This document shows positions 24,685 through 31,845 of a stretch of 64,000 nt of DNA, one piece after another. Where the stretch lies: NCBI GenBank assembly GCA_017427415.1, contig JAFRSU010000047.1, positions 1 through 64,000 on the forward strand, in the 5' to 3' direction. The notes beneath the pieces were generated by a model. It ran no database searches, was not told the origin of the DNA, and saw nothing but the letters and a program-made list of their open reading frames with translations. This DNA comes from Lachnospiraceae bacterium (lineage in GTDB: Bacteria > Bacillota > Clostridia > Lachnospirales > Lachnospiraceae). The position numbers and the translations under genes are program-made. Numbering within the stretch: the first letter of the stretch is position 1; the number at the start of each line of letters is the position of its first letter.

Positions 24685-25386
24685 TTACCATTCAAGATCT
24701 TCTACAGACAGTTTTTTCTCATTTATCTTATTGCTTGAGATCAATCCGTCGCGAAGTTTTACCACGTGGTCTGCCATGTACTTTAAAGCATCATTATGGG
24801 TAACCATGATGATCGTATTTCCGTATTCCTTGTTTATTCTTTCCAAAAGTGCCAGGATTTCCTTTGAAGTGTTATAATCGAGTGCACCTGTAGGTTCATC
24901 GCAGAGAAGTATGTCCGGATTTTTTATGACTGCCCTGCCTATCGCAGTCCTCTGCTGCTGACCACCTGAAAGCTGGGTAGGGAGCTTGTCCTTGTGCTCA
25001 TAAAGCCCTAAGGTTTTTAGGAGTGAGCCTACTTCCAGGGGCTTTTTGCTTAAATAAGAACCTACCTCGATATTTTCCTGTACAGTCAGGTTGGGGATCA
25101 GATTGTACATCTGGAATACATAGCCAAGATGATTCCTTCTGTACATGGTCAGCCTCTTCTCATTCATGTCGGCTGTTTTTTCACCGTTGATCGAAACATA
25201 GCCCTCATCGGCATTATCAATGCCTCCGATAATGTTAAGAAGCGTGGATTTTCCCGACCCGGAAGGACCTAAGAGCACACAAAGCTCACCCTTCTCTATC
25301 GCGATATCCACGCCTTTCAGTACCATAGCCTTAGCCTCGCCTTCGCCATAGCTTTTCTTTAAACCTTTGATTTCCACAAAACTCAT
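24685..25386 (-). CDS. ABC transporter ATPase, MacB/LolD type
   Basis: 233 residues. Walker A 'LGPSGSGKSTLLNIIGGID' is near residue 38, the Q-loop 'YVFQMYNLIPNLTVQEN' near 90, the signature 'LSGGQQQRTAIGRAV' near 138 and Walker B 'DILLCDEPTGALD' near 158. This is the standard LolD/MacB subfamily. It is the first gene of the ATPase-permease pair. Upstream are a promoter, a yybP-ykoY-type aptamer and an intrinsic terminator, so expression is probably controlled by premature termination. Confidence 0.93.
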   Translation of the reverse strand: MSFVEIKGLKKSYGEGEAKAMVLKGVDIAIEKGELCVLLGPSGSGKSTLLNIIGGIDNADEGYVSINGEKTADMNEKRLTMYRRNHLGYVFQMYNLIPNLTVQENIEVGSYLSKKPLEVGSLLKTLGLYEHKDKLPTQLSGGQQQRTAIGRAVIKNPDILLCDEPTGALDYNTSKEILALLERINKEYGNTIIMVTHNDALKYMADHVVKLRDGLISSNKINEKKLSVEDLEW

Positions 25387-25452
25387 TTCGCATTCTCTCC
25401 TTTACTTGATATAGGTTACCTGCTTTAATGAGCTTTCATTCGCTTATCACGC

Positions 25453-25482
25453 AAAAAAGCAGGCATGTTTGTCATACCTGCT
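25453..25482 (-). terminator. Expression-platform terminator between riboswitch and ABC operon
   Basis: On the minus strand agcaggtatga / catgcctgct forms a hairpin followed by TTTTTT (25453-25458). It lies about 65 nt upstream of the ABC ATPase start and downstream of the aptamer, so it is an attenuator rather than the end of a gene. Confidence 0.75.
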
Positions 25483-25539
25483 CTAAAAAAATCTTAATAA
25501 TATAAGACGACCCAAAGGGAGACATGTATGACATGCATA

Positions 25540-25627
25540 CATAAGTCTCGCAGTTTAAAGTAAACCAGGCGTTAGCCGAGATGATGATTTACTCCTGACA
25601 CATATGTCAGCTTGCTACTCCCTCATG
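25540..25627 (-). ncRNA. yybP-ykoY (Mn2+-sensing type) riboswitch aptamer
   Basis: The minus strand carries both conserved signatures of the class. The 5' side reads CATGAG then GGAGTAGC (P1 strand at 25622-25627). The 3' side reads GCGAGA then CTTATG (P1 strand at 25540-25545). CATGAG pairs with CTTATG to close P1. Between them are a P2 hairpin (CTGACA/TGTCAG) and a P3 hairpin (AGTAAA/TTTACT) holding CGCCTGG. Published members bind Mn2+ and control Mn2+ exporters and related genes. Downstream is an intrinsic terminator and then an ABC transporter. Confidence 0.75.
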
Positions 25628-25637
25628 GATTGACTAT

Positions 25638-25666
25638 AGTTTAAAACTCACTTTTTGATTTGTCAA
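25638..25666 (-). promoter_or_regulatory. Promoter of the riboswitch-ABC transcript
   Basis: Minus-strand TTGACA (25661-25666) and TAAACT (25638-25643) are 17 nt apart and lie just upstream of the aptamer. Confidence 0.65.
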
Positions 25667-25795
25667 CCCCTAAAAGTGAAAAATATGAACTTTTGTTCAC
25701 TTTTCACAAATTTGTCTGTTATTTTTTTAGATATTTTACTGATTTTTTCTCTCTGCTGATAAATTACGGCTCACCGGCTGATAGCTGAAGATCTC

Positions 25796-26101
25796 TTATC
25801 TGTTCTTCTTTTCAGCCTTTTCCATCGCCTCGTTCGCTTCTTCGTTCCAAACTAATCTCTCAGGTCCAAGAGTACCATACATCGTATTTGCAAATGAATA
25901 AGTCGTTTCACCGGTCCTGATCAGCTCTTCATTATCTGAATCATCGTCAAACGAACCCAGTTTATCAAATATTTCCTGAGTTATTTCATATTTGTAATCC
26001 TCCATCCCCTCACGACTGATATACATTATTTCTGCAAAATACCTATTTGTTTCAGGATCATAAAAAGCCGTCCAGTATTTTCCCTTTTTCTTTGCTTCCA
26101 T
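25796..26101 (-). CDS. Small acidic protein of unknown function
   Basis: 101 residues, soluble, with no signal or membrane segment. It opens 'MEAKKKGKYWTAFYDPETNR', has an acidic stretch 'SFDDDSDNEEL' and ends in a charged helix (EEANEAMEKAEKKNR). GAGGAGGAAA precedes the ATG, which supports translation. No family is recognised. It lies downstream of the phosphoesterase gene, separated by a 51-bp duplicated segment. Confidence 0.6.
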   Translation of the reverse strand: MEAKKKGKYWTAFYDPETNRYFAEIMYISREGMEDYKYEITQEIFDKLGSFDDDSDNEELIRTGETTYSFANTMYGTLGPERLVWNEEANEAMEKAEKKNR

Positions 26102-26150
26102 TCCAATTTCCTCCTCAGACGTTCTATTAGATAATATAATATGATTGCAA

Positions 26151-26201
26151 AAAAATCAACAAATAAAGCCTTTATCTTCCCATTCTGCATATGCTCTCTC
26201 C
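26151..26201. repeat. 51-bp duplicate of the HAD gene start (21186..21236)
   Basis: The two segments match at 50 of 51 positions. At 21 kb the segment holds the ribosome binding site and first codons of the HAD gene. Here it is read in another frame as the last codons and stop of the phosphoesterase gene. Confidence 0.85.
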
Positions 26202-27112
26202 CATGTATCCACAGTAAACGGACGAATACTGTCTCCTATACTGTTTGCATACTCTTCTGCAAATTTTAGGAAGAATACAAGATGTTCCCTTGCATTAAGC
26301 AGCTCCTTGATGATCACTTTTGTCCATACACCTGCTTCTGTGTACTGACTGGTCTGCTTTATCTTTTCAACGTATCCTTTTATATCGAAAGGAACTCTCT
26401 GCTCTTCTATCAGAACTTCACCGGCATCGCTTATGGTTAATATAGTATACGGAAGAGTATTTTTGATACAATCTAAAGGAAGTCCGCAGGAGCCGGGATT
26501 GATCAGATAAATCTCCCTATTTGGTACCTTATAGCTCCACTGTATATGAGAATGCCCAAAAATATAAATTCCATCTGCGAGCGTTGATATAGCACGGATA
26601 AATCCGGGAGTCTGCTCTATTGCATCAAGCATCTGTTGTCTGTGATACTCCGGAGTTATTTCCCTTTTCCCATACTTCAGTGCCAATGCAGAAGAACGAT
26701 TGAAGTAGTTCTCCAGATTACTCCCCTTTATAAAATCATCCACATGATGGAGTATATGTATATCCCTGCCATTAGATGAAAAGTCGGCTCTGTGGGGTAT
26801 TGATAACAGATATTCCAGATTATCCTTCTTTATGTTTCTATAGTTCCAATATGATATCTGCATCTGCCCATCAGTCCATTTGCCCTGATCTTTTCCTATC
26901 AGATTCTCAAGATATCTCTCTTCATTACCTCGTATTATGACCTTGTTTTCTAATTCCCGAAGTGCACTTATACACTCATCGGGGAACGGACCGCTCAAAC
27001 AATAGTCCCCCGCAAATATAAAATCGGTAATTCCCTTCTGGCTTGCATCATCAAGCACTGCATCCAGTGCCGGTTTATTTCCATGTATATCCGATATAAC
27101 AGCGTATTTCAT
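26156..27112 (-). CDS. Calcineurin-like metallophosphoesterase
   Basis: 318 residues. Metal-binding motifs in order: 'SDIHGN' at residues 7-12, 'AGDYCLSGPFP' (GD) near 35, 'IRGNEE' (GNxE replacing the usual GNHD/E) near 59, 'ILHHVD' near 120 and 'FGHSHIQW' near 187. It belongs to the family of small cytosolic phosphodiesterases with an N-terminal SDIHGN. The substrate is unknown. The last 15 codons come from sequence nearly identical to the start of the HAD gene at 21 kb, read in a different frame. Confidence 0.85.
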   Translation of the reverse strand: MKYAVISDIHGNKPALDAVLDDASQKGITDFIFAGDYCLSGPFPDECISALRELENKVIIRGNEERYLENLIGKDQGKWTDGQMQISYWNYRNIKKDNLEYLLSIPHRADFSSNGRDIHILHHVDDFIKGSNLENYFNRSSALALKYGKREITPEYHRQQMLDAIEQTPGFIRAISTLADGIYIFGHSHIQWSYKVPNREIYLINPGSCGLPLDCIKNTLPYTILTISDAGEVLIEEQRVPFDIKGYVEKIKQTSQYTEAGVWTKVIIKELLNAREHLVFFLKFAEEYANSIGDSIRPFTVDTWERAYAEWEDKGFIC

Positions 27113-27143
27113 ATCTTTTCCCTTTTCATAGTCACATTACATA

Positions 27144-27228
27144 TCGTTCAAAAAGAAATCATACAATCCCATAAAGGTTATTCCCTGTTTGTTTCTCCAT
27201 AATGGTGATGTTCCATTAACCACTATTA
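27144..27228 (-). pseudogene. 3' remnant of a DUF4143 ATPase gene
   Basis: These 85 bp match the coding 3' end of the intact ATPase gene (35165..35249) at about 81 of 85 positions. They encode the same 'NGTSPLWRNEQGITFMGLYD'-like tail. No ATPase reading frame is attached; a GNAT gene follows instead. Confidence 0.8.
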
Positions 27229-27244
27229 GTATCCATTATTTTTT

Positions 27245-27664
27245 CTACCTAAAATCGTACACATAAACTATTTCATCGTCTGCTTTATTTATTCCGCCTG
27301 CATTTTCATAGCATTTACAAGCAGATATATTACTTCTATTGGTAATTAAAAACATTTTATAACATTTAATAGTTTTGGCATAATCACGAGCAAATGATAT
27401 TAAACCTGTTCCATACCCTTTACTTTTATATTCCGGCATGACATCAATAGCATGAAGATAAAAACTTTTTCTACCATCCGGATTTAAAAGAATATATCCA
27501 AAAGCAAAACCTACTATCTTATTATTTGTTTTTGCAATAAACCCCAAATTATTTTTTTCATCTATAAATCTTTTTAAGACATCTATACTATATTTAGTAT
27601 TTTCATCATCAACAAAATCCGGCATTAATTCTAAATCGTGTTCTTCCAATAATTTGTATTCCAT
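27245..27664 (-). CDS. GNAT-family N-acetyltransferase
   Basis: 139 residues, single GNAT domain. 'FAKDYAKTIKCYKMFLIT'-like helix and strand elements and the acetyl-CoA binding motif 'VMPEYKSKGYGTGLI' (R/QxxGxG/A variant KxxGYGT) near residue 75 are clear. It ends with 'NISACKCYENAGG', the usual C-terminal motif. GGAGGTGAG precedes the ATG. It sits where a DUF4143 ATPase would be expected from the flanking sequences. Confidence 0.85.
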   Translation of the reverse strand: MEYKLLEEHDLELMPDFVDDENTKYSIDVLKRFIDEKNNLGFIAKTNNKIVGFAFGYILLNPDGRKSFYLHAIDVMPEYKSKGYGTGLISFARDYAKTIKCYKMFLITNRSNISACKCYENAGGINKADDEIVYVYDFR

Positions 27665-27717
27665 CTATCTCACCTCCAATCGATCACCGGGCCGGTTCTG
27701 CATGCGCACTTTTTATT

Positions 27718-28563
27718 TCATGCTCTGTTTTTATGATAATAACCCCATATTTCAAATAAAGTACTGCTTCTTTCTTTATATTCAGGATAAAACTCCTTTA
27801 CCAACCTGTCATACGCAAGCGCAGCCGCATAAATATGTTCTGAAATCCTGCTAAATGTAATATCATCCGTTTTGTATGGTGATTTTCCCAAATACTTAAC
27901 ATATTCAAGTTCTTCGGAATAACCATATCTGTGATGATTGGTCCCATATTTAATATCTCTCAGCACCATCTGCATTACCAGGGTTTCATTGCAATTCATA
28001 TTGGCAAGATGGCTGCTTATCAGATAATCCTTGCGGTACAATTTCCCAAGTGCCTGTATCTGCACGAACCAGAAACGGTTTATGTTCTCTATGGGCCAGT
28101 GTTCGTTTTGTGCTTCGGCATAAATCTTATTTTCTATAAAACTATTGTTTTTTTGACCATTCTTAGTTTCAGTCTTCAACAAATCATCATCAAAACATTC
28201 AAAATCAAATCCAAAATCATAGCGCATTCCGTTTTTGAAGATAATACGATACATATGATTTTCAGGTACAAATGCCCATCCCAGTGCTGTATCTTCATTT
28301 ACCCCAAATCTGTCAAGTTGCTTCATGTATTCATCAGCTGAAATTGACCCATTTTTAGGCAGTTTCACCATAATCGATAAATCAATATCGCTATAGCAGT
28401 CATGATAACCTATATCAAACGCTTGTTTTATGGTGTTATCTTTGTTGTCGCGGTCTATGATCACATCTCTTACTTTTGCATTTTTTATTTCAGGAAGTTT
28501 GAAAATCTTTTCAATATATTTTTCAAATTCAGATTCCATAATTTGTCTTGATAAACATATCAC
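27718..28563 (-). CDS. Nucleotidyltransferase, aminoglycoside 6-adenylyltransferase-like
   Basis: About 281 residues. The nucleotidyltransferase motif appears as 'IGYHDCYSDIDLSIMV' near residue 55 (SDxDL metal ligands), with a third acidic strand 'MRYDFGFDFECFDDD' near 115 and a helical C-terminal half. This layout fits ANT(6)/streptomycin-adenylyltransferase-like proteins, but substrate specificity cannot be read from sequence. The GTG at 28563 has GGGGG 8 nt upstream; a TTG two codons earlier is too close to that site. Confidence 0.7.
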   Translation of the reverse strand: MICLSRQIMESEFEKYIEKIFKLPEIKNAKVRDVIIDRDNKDNTIKQAFDIGYHDCYSDIDLSIMVKLPKNGSISADEYMKQLDRFGVNEDTALGWAFVPENHMYRIIFKNGMRYDFGFDFECFDDDLLKTETKNGQKNNSFIENKIYAEAQNEHWPIENINRFWFVQIQALGKLYRKDYLISSHLANMNCNETLVMQMVLRDIKYGTNHHRYGYSEELEYVKYLGKSPYKTDDITFSRISEHIYAAALAYDRLVKEFYPEYKERSSTLFEIWGYYHKNRA

Positions 28564-28644
28564 TTTCAAATCCCCCTTTCTAATTTTATAAAGCCTCCGA
28601 CTTTGAACCCAAGATAAATAATTATTCTCATTATCAAGTTACTT

Positions 28645-28680
28645 TATTTTTATGGTCATATTACCACTTTTCTAAAATAG
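28645..28680. repeat. About 36-bp copy of the ATPase upstream flank
   Basis: It matches 36519..36554 at about 31 of 35 positions ('tttttatggtca ... ttctaaaata'). Together with the 27144..27228 remnant it brackets the GNAT and nucleotidyltransferase genes. Confidence 0.5.
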
Positions 28681-28690
28681 CCATCGTAAA

Positions 28691-29644
28691 TTATATGTCT
28701 TTACCATAATACTCAACATCAATGACCGTTCCGTCCGGATATGTCTCTGTTCCTGTCGTAATATATTCTATAAATCCCCAATGATGATATATTTGTTTAT
28801 TAATTTCTTCGCAAGGATCTACTCCAACAATCGCTCTTGTGTAACCCTTTTGTTTCAGATCCTCCAACATAAAATCTTTTAGTCTCGAAAAATAACCTTG
28901 TCCACGATACTCTTTTATCGTCCGGAATGCGTTTAACTCAACTGTTTTTCCATTTTCGGTACTTTGATCTACGATTGCAGTTGCTTCACAGATTATTTTC
29001 CCGTCAAGAATTCCATAATACGGGATGGAACTGCCTTCCTTATAATGAGTTATCGTTTCTGCTTTCCAAATAATCCAATTTTCCTTCTCAGAATGAAGTC
29101 CAATTTCATAATCCCATTTCTGCTCGATTTCCTTAATGGTAGGAATTTTACAGATATATTTATCTTTATTCATATACTCCTTAAGAGCCATGTACTCCCG
29201 CTGATAAGAGCCTCTTTTTTCTTCGTTCACATCAGCATACGATTCGTGTTTTGAAAACATTTCGATAGCATCCTGCAAAGGAATCCACTTAGGTGTCAAA
29301 CCTCGACGCTTCTCTTCATCTGTAAGGTTCATATGTCCTACACCGGTCACTTCACAAACAAAGTAGTAACTGGTATAACGGTATTCCTCATAGTATTCAT
29401 GCAGTATTAAAAATTGCTCTGTGGGGCGGACTATCAGCCCCGTTTCTTCTTCAACTTCTCTCACTACACAATCTTTAGGTGTTTCTCCTTCTTCCATCCC
29501 TCCGCCAGGTATAAGCCACCAACCGCTGATTATCTCATGAGAAAGGAGAATCTTTCCGTCTTGTATAATGATCGCACGGCTTACTTCACGTGTATTCGTA
29601 TAGTTTTCAAATCGATTCGCACCCAGTATCTCTAAAGTCTTCAT
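28691..29644 (-). CDS. Nudix hydrolase fused to a GNAT acetyltransferase
   Basis: About 317 residues from the ATG at 29644, chosen by alignment with the copy at 38 kb; an in-frame ATG at 29689 has no clear ribosome binding site. The Nudix domain (1-160) has the box GGGMEEGE...REVEEETGL with all catalytic Glu residues. After 'KEYMNKD' the sequence continues into a second domain (about 162-317) with 'IPTIKEIEQKWDYEIGL' and the acetyl-CoA motif 'IKEYRGQGYFSRL', a GNAT fold. The Nudix part is about 93 percent identical to 38000..38527, which ends just after the same point, so the fusion appears derived. Confidence 0.85.
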   Translation of the reverse strand: MKTLEILGANRFENYTNTREVSRAIIIQDGKILLSHEIISGWWLIPGGGMEEGETPKDCVVREVEEETGLIVRPTEQFLILHEYYEEYRYTSYYFVCEVTGVGHMNLTDEEKRRGLTPKWIPLQDAIEMFSKHESYADVNEEKRGSYQREYMALKEYMNKDKYICKIPTIKEIEQKWDYEIGLHSEKENWIIWKAETITHYKEGSSIPYYGILDGKIICEATAIVDQSTENGKTVELNAFRTIKEYRGQGYFSRLKDFMLEDLKQKGYTRAIVGVDPCEEINKQIYHHWGFIEYITTGTETYPDGTVIDVEYYGKDI

Positions 29645-29719
29645 TCTTATCCATTTATCCTCTTTCTGAGCCAACGTATTTTCCAACATAGTTTTTCTGC
29701 ATGAAAGTTTTGAATCCCG

Positions 29720-30145
29720 TTAATACACGTCACTTGGTCCCCATCCTTTTTGAACATCTTCTATCATTACATTCTCATCCACCTTGACAACAATCTGATA
29801 ATCATCCTCGTATACTATTTCTCCGGGGAAATTAGTATAGATCATACTGTACGGATGCTGATACTTCTCTAACAGCCACATCAACGGATTGATCATTTTC
29901 ATCATCATCTCTGTGTTTTCAGTTTTAAAATAACAGATAACCTTTTCCTGTCGCTGACATTGAGGCGGCCATGGCAGTTCCTCAGCAAACCAAGAATCAA
30001 TTTCTTTAAAAAGACCTACATCTTCTTCGTCCATCACCTTATTCGTTACCATCTGGTTTAGCATACTAAATATGCCTTTTCCGGTTCTTGTATTTGCGGC
30101 GAGTTCTTTTCCCTGTATTCTACAATATTTAAATTTGATTGCCAT
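29720..30145 (-). CDS. Conserved-looking protein of unknown function
   Basis: 141 residues, soluble, no membrane segment. Notable features are 'PWPPQCQRQEKVICYFKTEN', a Met-rich helix and an acidic C-terminal half ('GEIVYEDDYQIVVKVDENV'). TAGGGGGGC precedes the ATG. No domain is recognised. It lies between the Nudix-GNAT gene and a broken HD gene; in the second copy of this locus (38.5 kb) the Nudix and HD genes are adjacent with no such gene between. Confidence 0.6.
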   Translation of the reverse strand: MAIKFKYCRIQGKELAANTRTGKGIFSMLNQMVTNKVMDEEDVGLFKEIDSWFAEELPWPPQCQRQEKVICYFKTENTEMMMKMINPLMWLLEKYQHPYSMIYTNFPGEIVYEDDYQIVVKVDENVMIEDVQKGWGPSDVY

Positions 30146-30206
30146 ATTTTGCCCCCCTAATCACATATGTATACTGAAATTATGTATCTCCTCTTTATAA
30201 TATTAA

Positions 30207-30648
30207 CTACCGGGATGGTCTGAATGTGTCTTTTTCAACCGTTTCATAAAGATTTTTACCCATCTTTTTTTCGTAGTAATCTTTTAATGCCAGATTGGTA
30301 TCCCATTTACTCTGCTCATAATCTCCGTAACGGGCTTTCACGTCACTCATCCTGTCAATGATATCCATAACTCCTTCAGCACCTGATATTGCATCACAGA
30401 GTTGGATCAGCTTATCGTAATCATCACATTCGACTTCTTTTAATTTAGTTTTGATCAGATTAGTTTCTTCTTCGGTGGTATCAAAATTTCCAACATAGCC
30501 CTCTATTTTCATTTCATTAAACGAATGCGTAAGACAGATCCGGGCACAATCATCATACCCCAATGACGTCATATAGGAATAACCGTCCGAAACGTGTCCA
30601 AGATGTCTTTTTTAATATCTCTTCTGCTTTTTCTCTTGTAGGGTACAT
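30207..30648 (-). pseudogene. HD-domain hydrolase gene inactivated by an internal deletion
   Basis: Comparison with the intact copy (38559..39149) shows a 149-bp deletion near 30606-30614. It removes the HD motif and shifts the frame: the start at 30648 reads 'MYPTREKAEEILKK' and then leaves the family frame. The remaining C-terminal 121 codons are open and about 93 percent identical to the intact copy. They could be translated from an internal ATG at 30572, but the product would lack the metal-binding residues. Confidence 0.85.
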
Positions 30649-30675
30649 ACGTAATTGTTTCCTTTTCTTCAAGAA

Positions 30676-30707
30676 TTTTTAAAAAGAGGTCTTATCGACC
30701 TCTTTTT
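30676..30707 (-). terminator. Intrinsic terminator after the Fn3 protein gene
   Basis: An 11-bp perfect stem (aaaaagaggtc 30681-30691, gacctcttttt 30697-30707) with T residues on both sides; bidirectional in appearance. Confidence 0.8.
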
Positions 30708-30718
30708 AAATTCATTTT

Positions 30719-31630
30719 TTATAATACTATTTTCTTTGTCTTTGAGTAACTTCCGTAAGCTGTCTGTCCGTCTTTAGTGTTATATGCCCTTACACGTATA
30801 TAATATATGACATCTTCTTTTAAGCCGCTTATAGCTTTCTTTACGGTCTTATATTTCTTTATCGTATAAACTTTTGCGTCTGAAAAATCCTTCTTTGTGG
30901 CTATCTCTACTTCATAGCCCTTACAATTTTTGGATATTTTCTTCCATTTAACGGTAGCCTTGTTGGTCCCGAGGGATACACTCTTGATGGTTGCCTTAGC
31001 GGGAGTTGATACGGTTACGGGCTTAGTCCACTCGTATTCAAAATAGAAATGTACCTGTCCGCCAGATGCATCACCGGAAAATTCAAGATCTGCAACATAT
31101 TTTTCTCCAAAACTTTTGCCGGCACTCATTTCTCTGGAAACTACAGCCGAATCCTTTTGTTTGTAACCGGATCCAATCTGGGACGTAATATAATAATGAG
31201 AATACTCCTCAACGTCTCTAAACCAAAGTAGAAAGCCTTTTTCGGTAATAGTAGCATTCAGAGCACTTATAAGTTCATAAGATGCATCGGCAGAAACCTC
31301 CGATTCCACATAAAACTTCATTTCTGCTCCGGCTTTTACCGTAGGTGTCAGAACATTACAATGCCCGGTAAATGTAGCATAAAAGTCTCCGTCGATATTG
31401 TGTAAATGCTGATTCCTGGTATTACTTGCTATCATCTGTTTCTCGTCATATTTTGACTCTAAAAAGTATTCCGTATAATACGGTCCTGAAGGGGGTTCCG
31501 GATCGGTGGTCTCATAATAAACATTAACCAACTGCCAAACGCCTTCTTCCACAGCAGCGGATGTATCAGAAAACGGTATCAATGTTATACAGATAATAAC
31601 TGAAGTAATTATTGCCAAAAGTCGTCTCAT
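30719..31630 (-). CDS. Secreted protein with C-terminal fibronectin type III domain
   Basis: 303 residues. A signal peptide at 1-25 (MRRLL, hydrophobic core, cleavage after SAA) is followed by a roughly 190-residue unknown extracellular domain. A fibronectin type III domain then spans about residues 215-303 ('KATIKSVSLGTNKATVKWKK', 'CKGYEVEIATKKDF', 'YYIRVRAYNTKDGQTAYGSYS'). This Fn3 type is common in Lachnospiraceae cell-surface proteins. There is no anchor or sortase motif, so it may be released. AAGGAGG precedes the ATG and a terminator follows. Confidence 0.85.
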   Translation of the reverse strand: MRRLLAIITSVIICITLIPFSDTSAAVEEGVWQLVNVYYETTDPEPPSGPYYTEYFLESKYDEKQMIASNTRNQHLHNIDGDFYATFTGHCNVLTPTVKAGAEMKFYVESEVSADASYELISALNATITEKGFLLWFRDVEEYSHYYITSQIGSGYKQKDSAVVSREMSAGKSFGEKYVADLEFSGDASGGQVHFYFEYEWTKPVTVSTPAKATIKSVSLGTNKATVKWKKISKNCKGYEVEIATKKDFSDAKVYTIKKYKTVKKAISGLKEDVIYYIRVRAYNTKDGQTAYGSYSKTKKIVL

Positions 31631-31791
31631 AAGCTGCCTCCTTATCTAATATTTTGAGGGTTGTTAAGTTATATAAACATAATATCACATATGTACGATT
31701 TTTGCCATCATAATTTCTTCTTTTTTCTTATGTCTTAGTATTTTCCGAATCCCGCATATGGAATACAATTATACCTTGTTTCCGTGCCATA

Positions 31792-31845
31792 TAAGACAGA
31801 GAACCGTCCCCCTGTCTTACGAATACACTAACCGTCCCCTGTTTT
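31792..31845. repeat. GAACCGTCCCC interspersed repeat
   Basis: 'taagacag' and 'ctgtctta' form an inverted pair around 'agaaccgtcccc', and a second partial unit 'taaccgtcccctgtttt' follows. Related cores occur at about 4.46, 43.7 and 44.9 kb. Confidence 0.7.

Noticed and set aside
25540..25627. T-box leader
   Set aside because: There is no specifier-loop or T-box antiterminator consensus; the P1 and loop sequences fit yybP-ykoY instead.
27718..28563. A confirmed aminoglycoside resistance gene
   Set aside because: The nucleotidyltransferase motif is present, but substrate and resistance cannot be read from the sequence.
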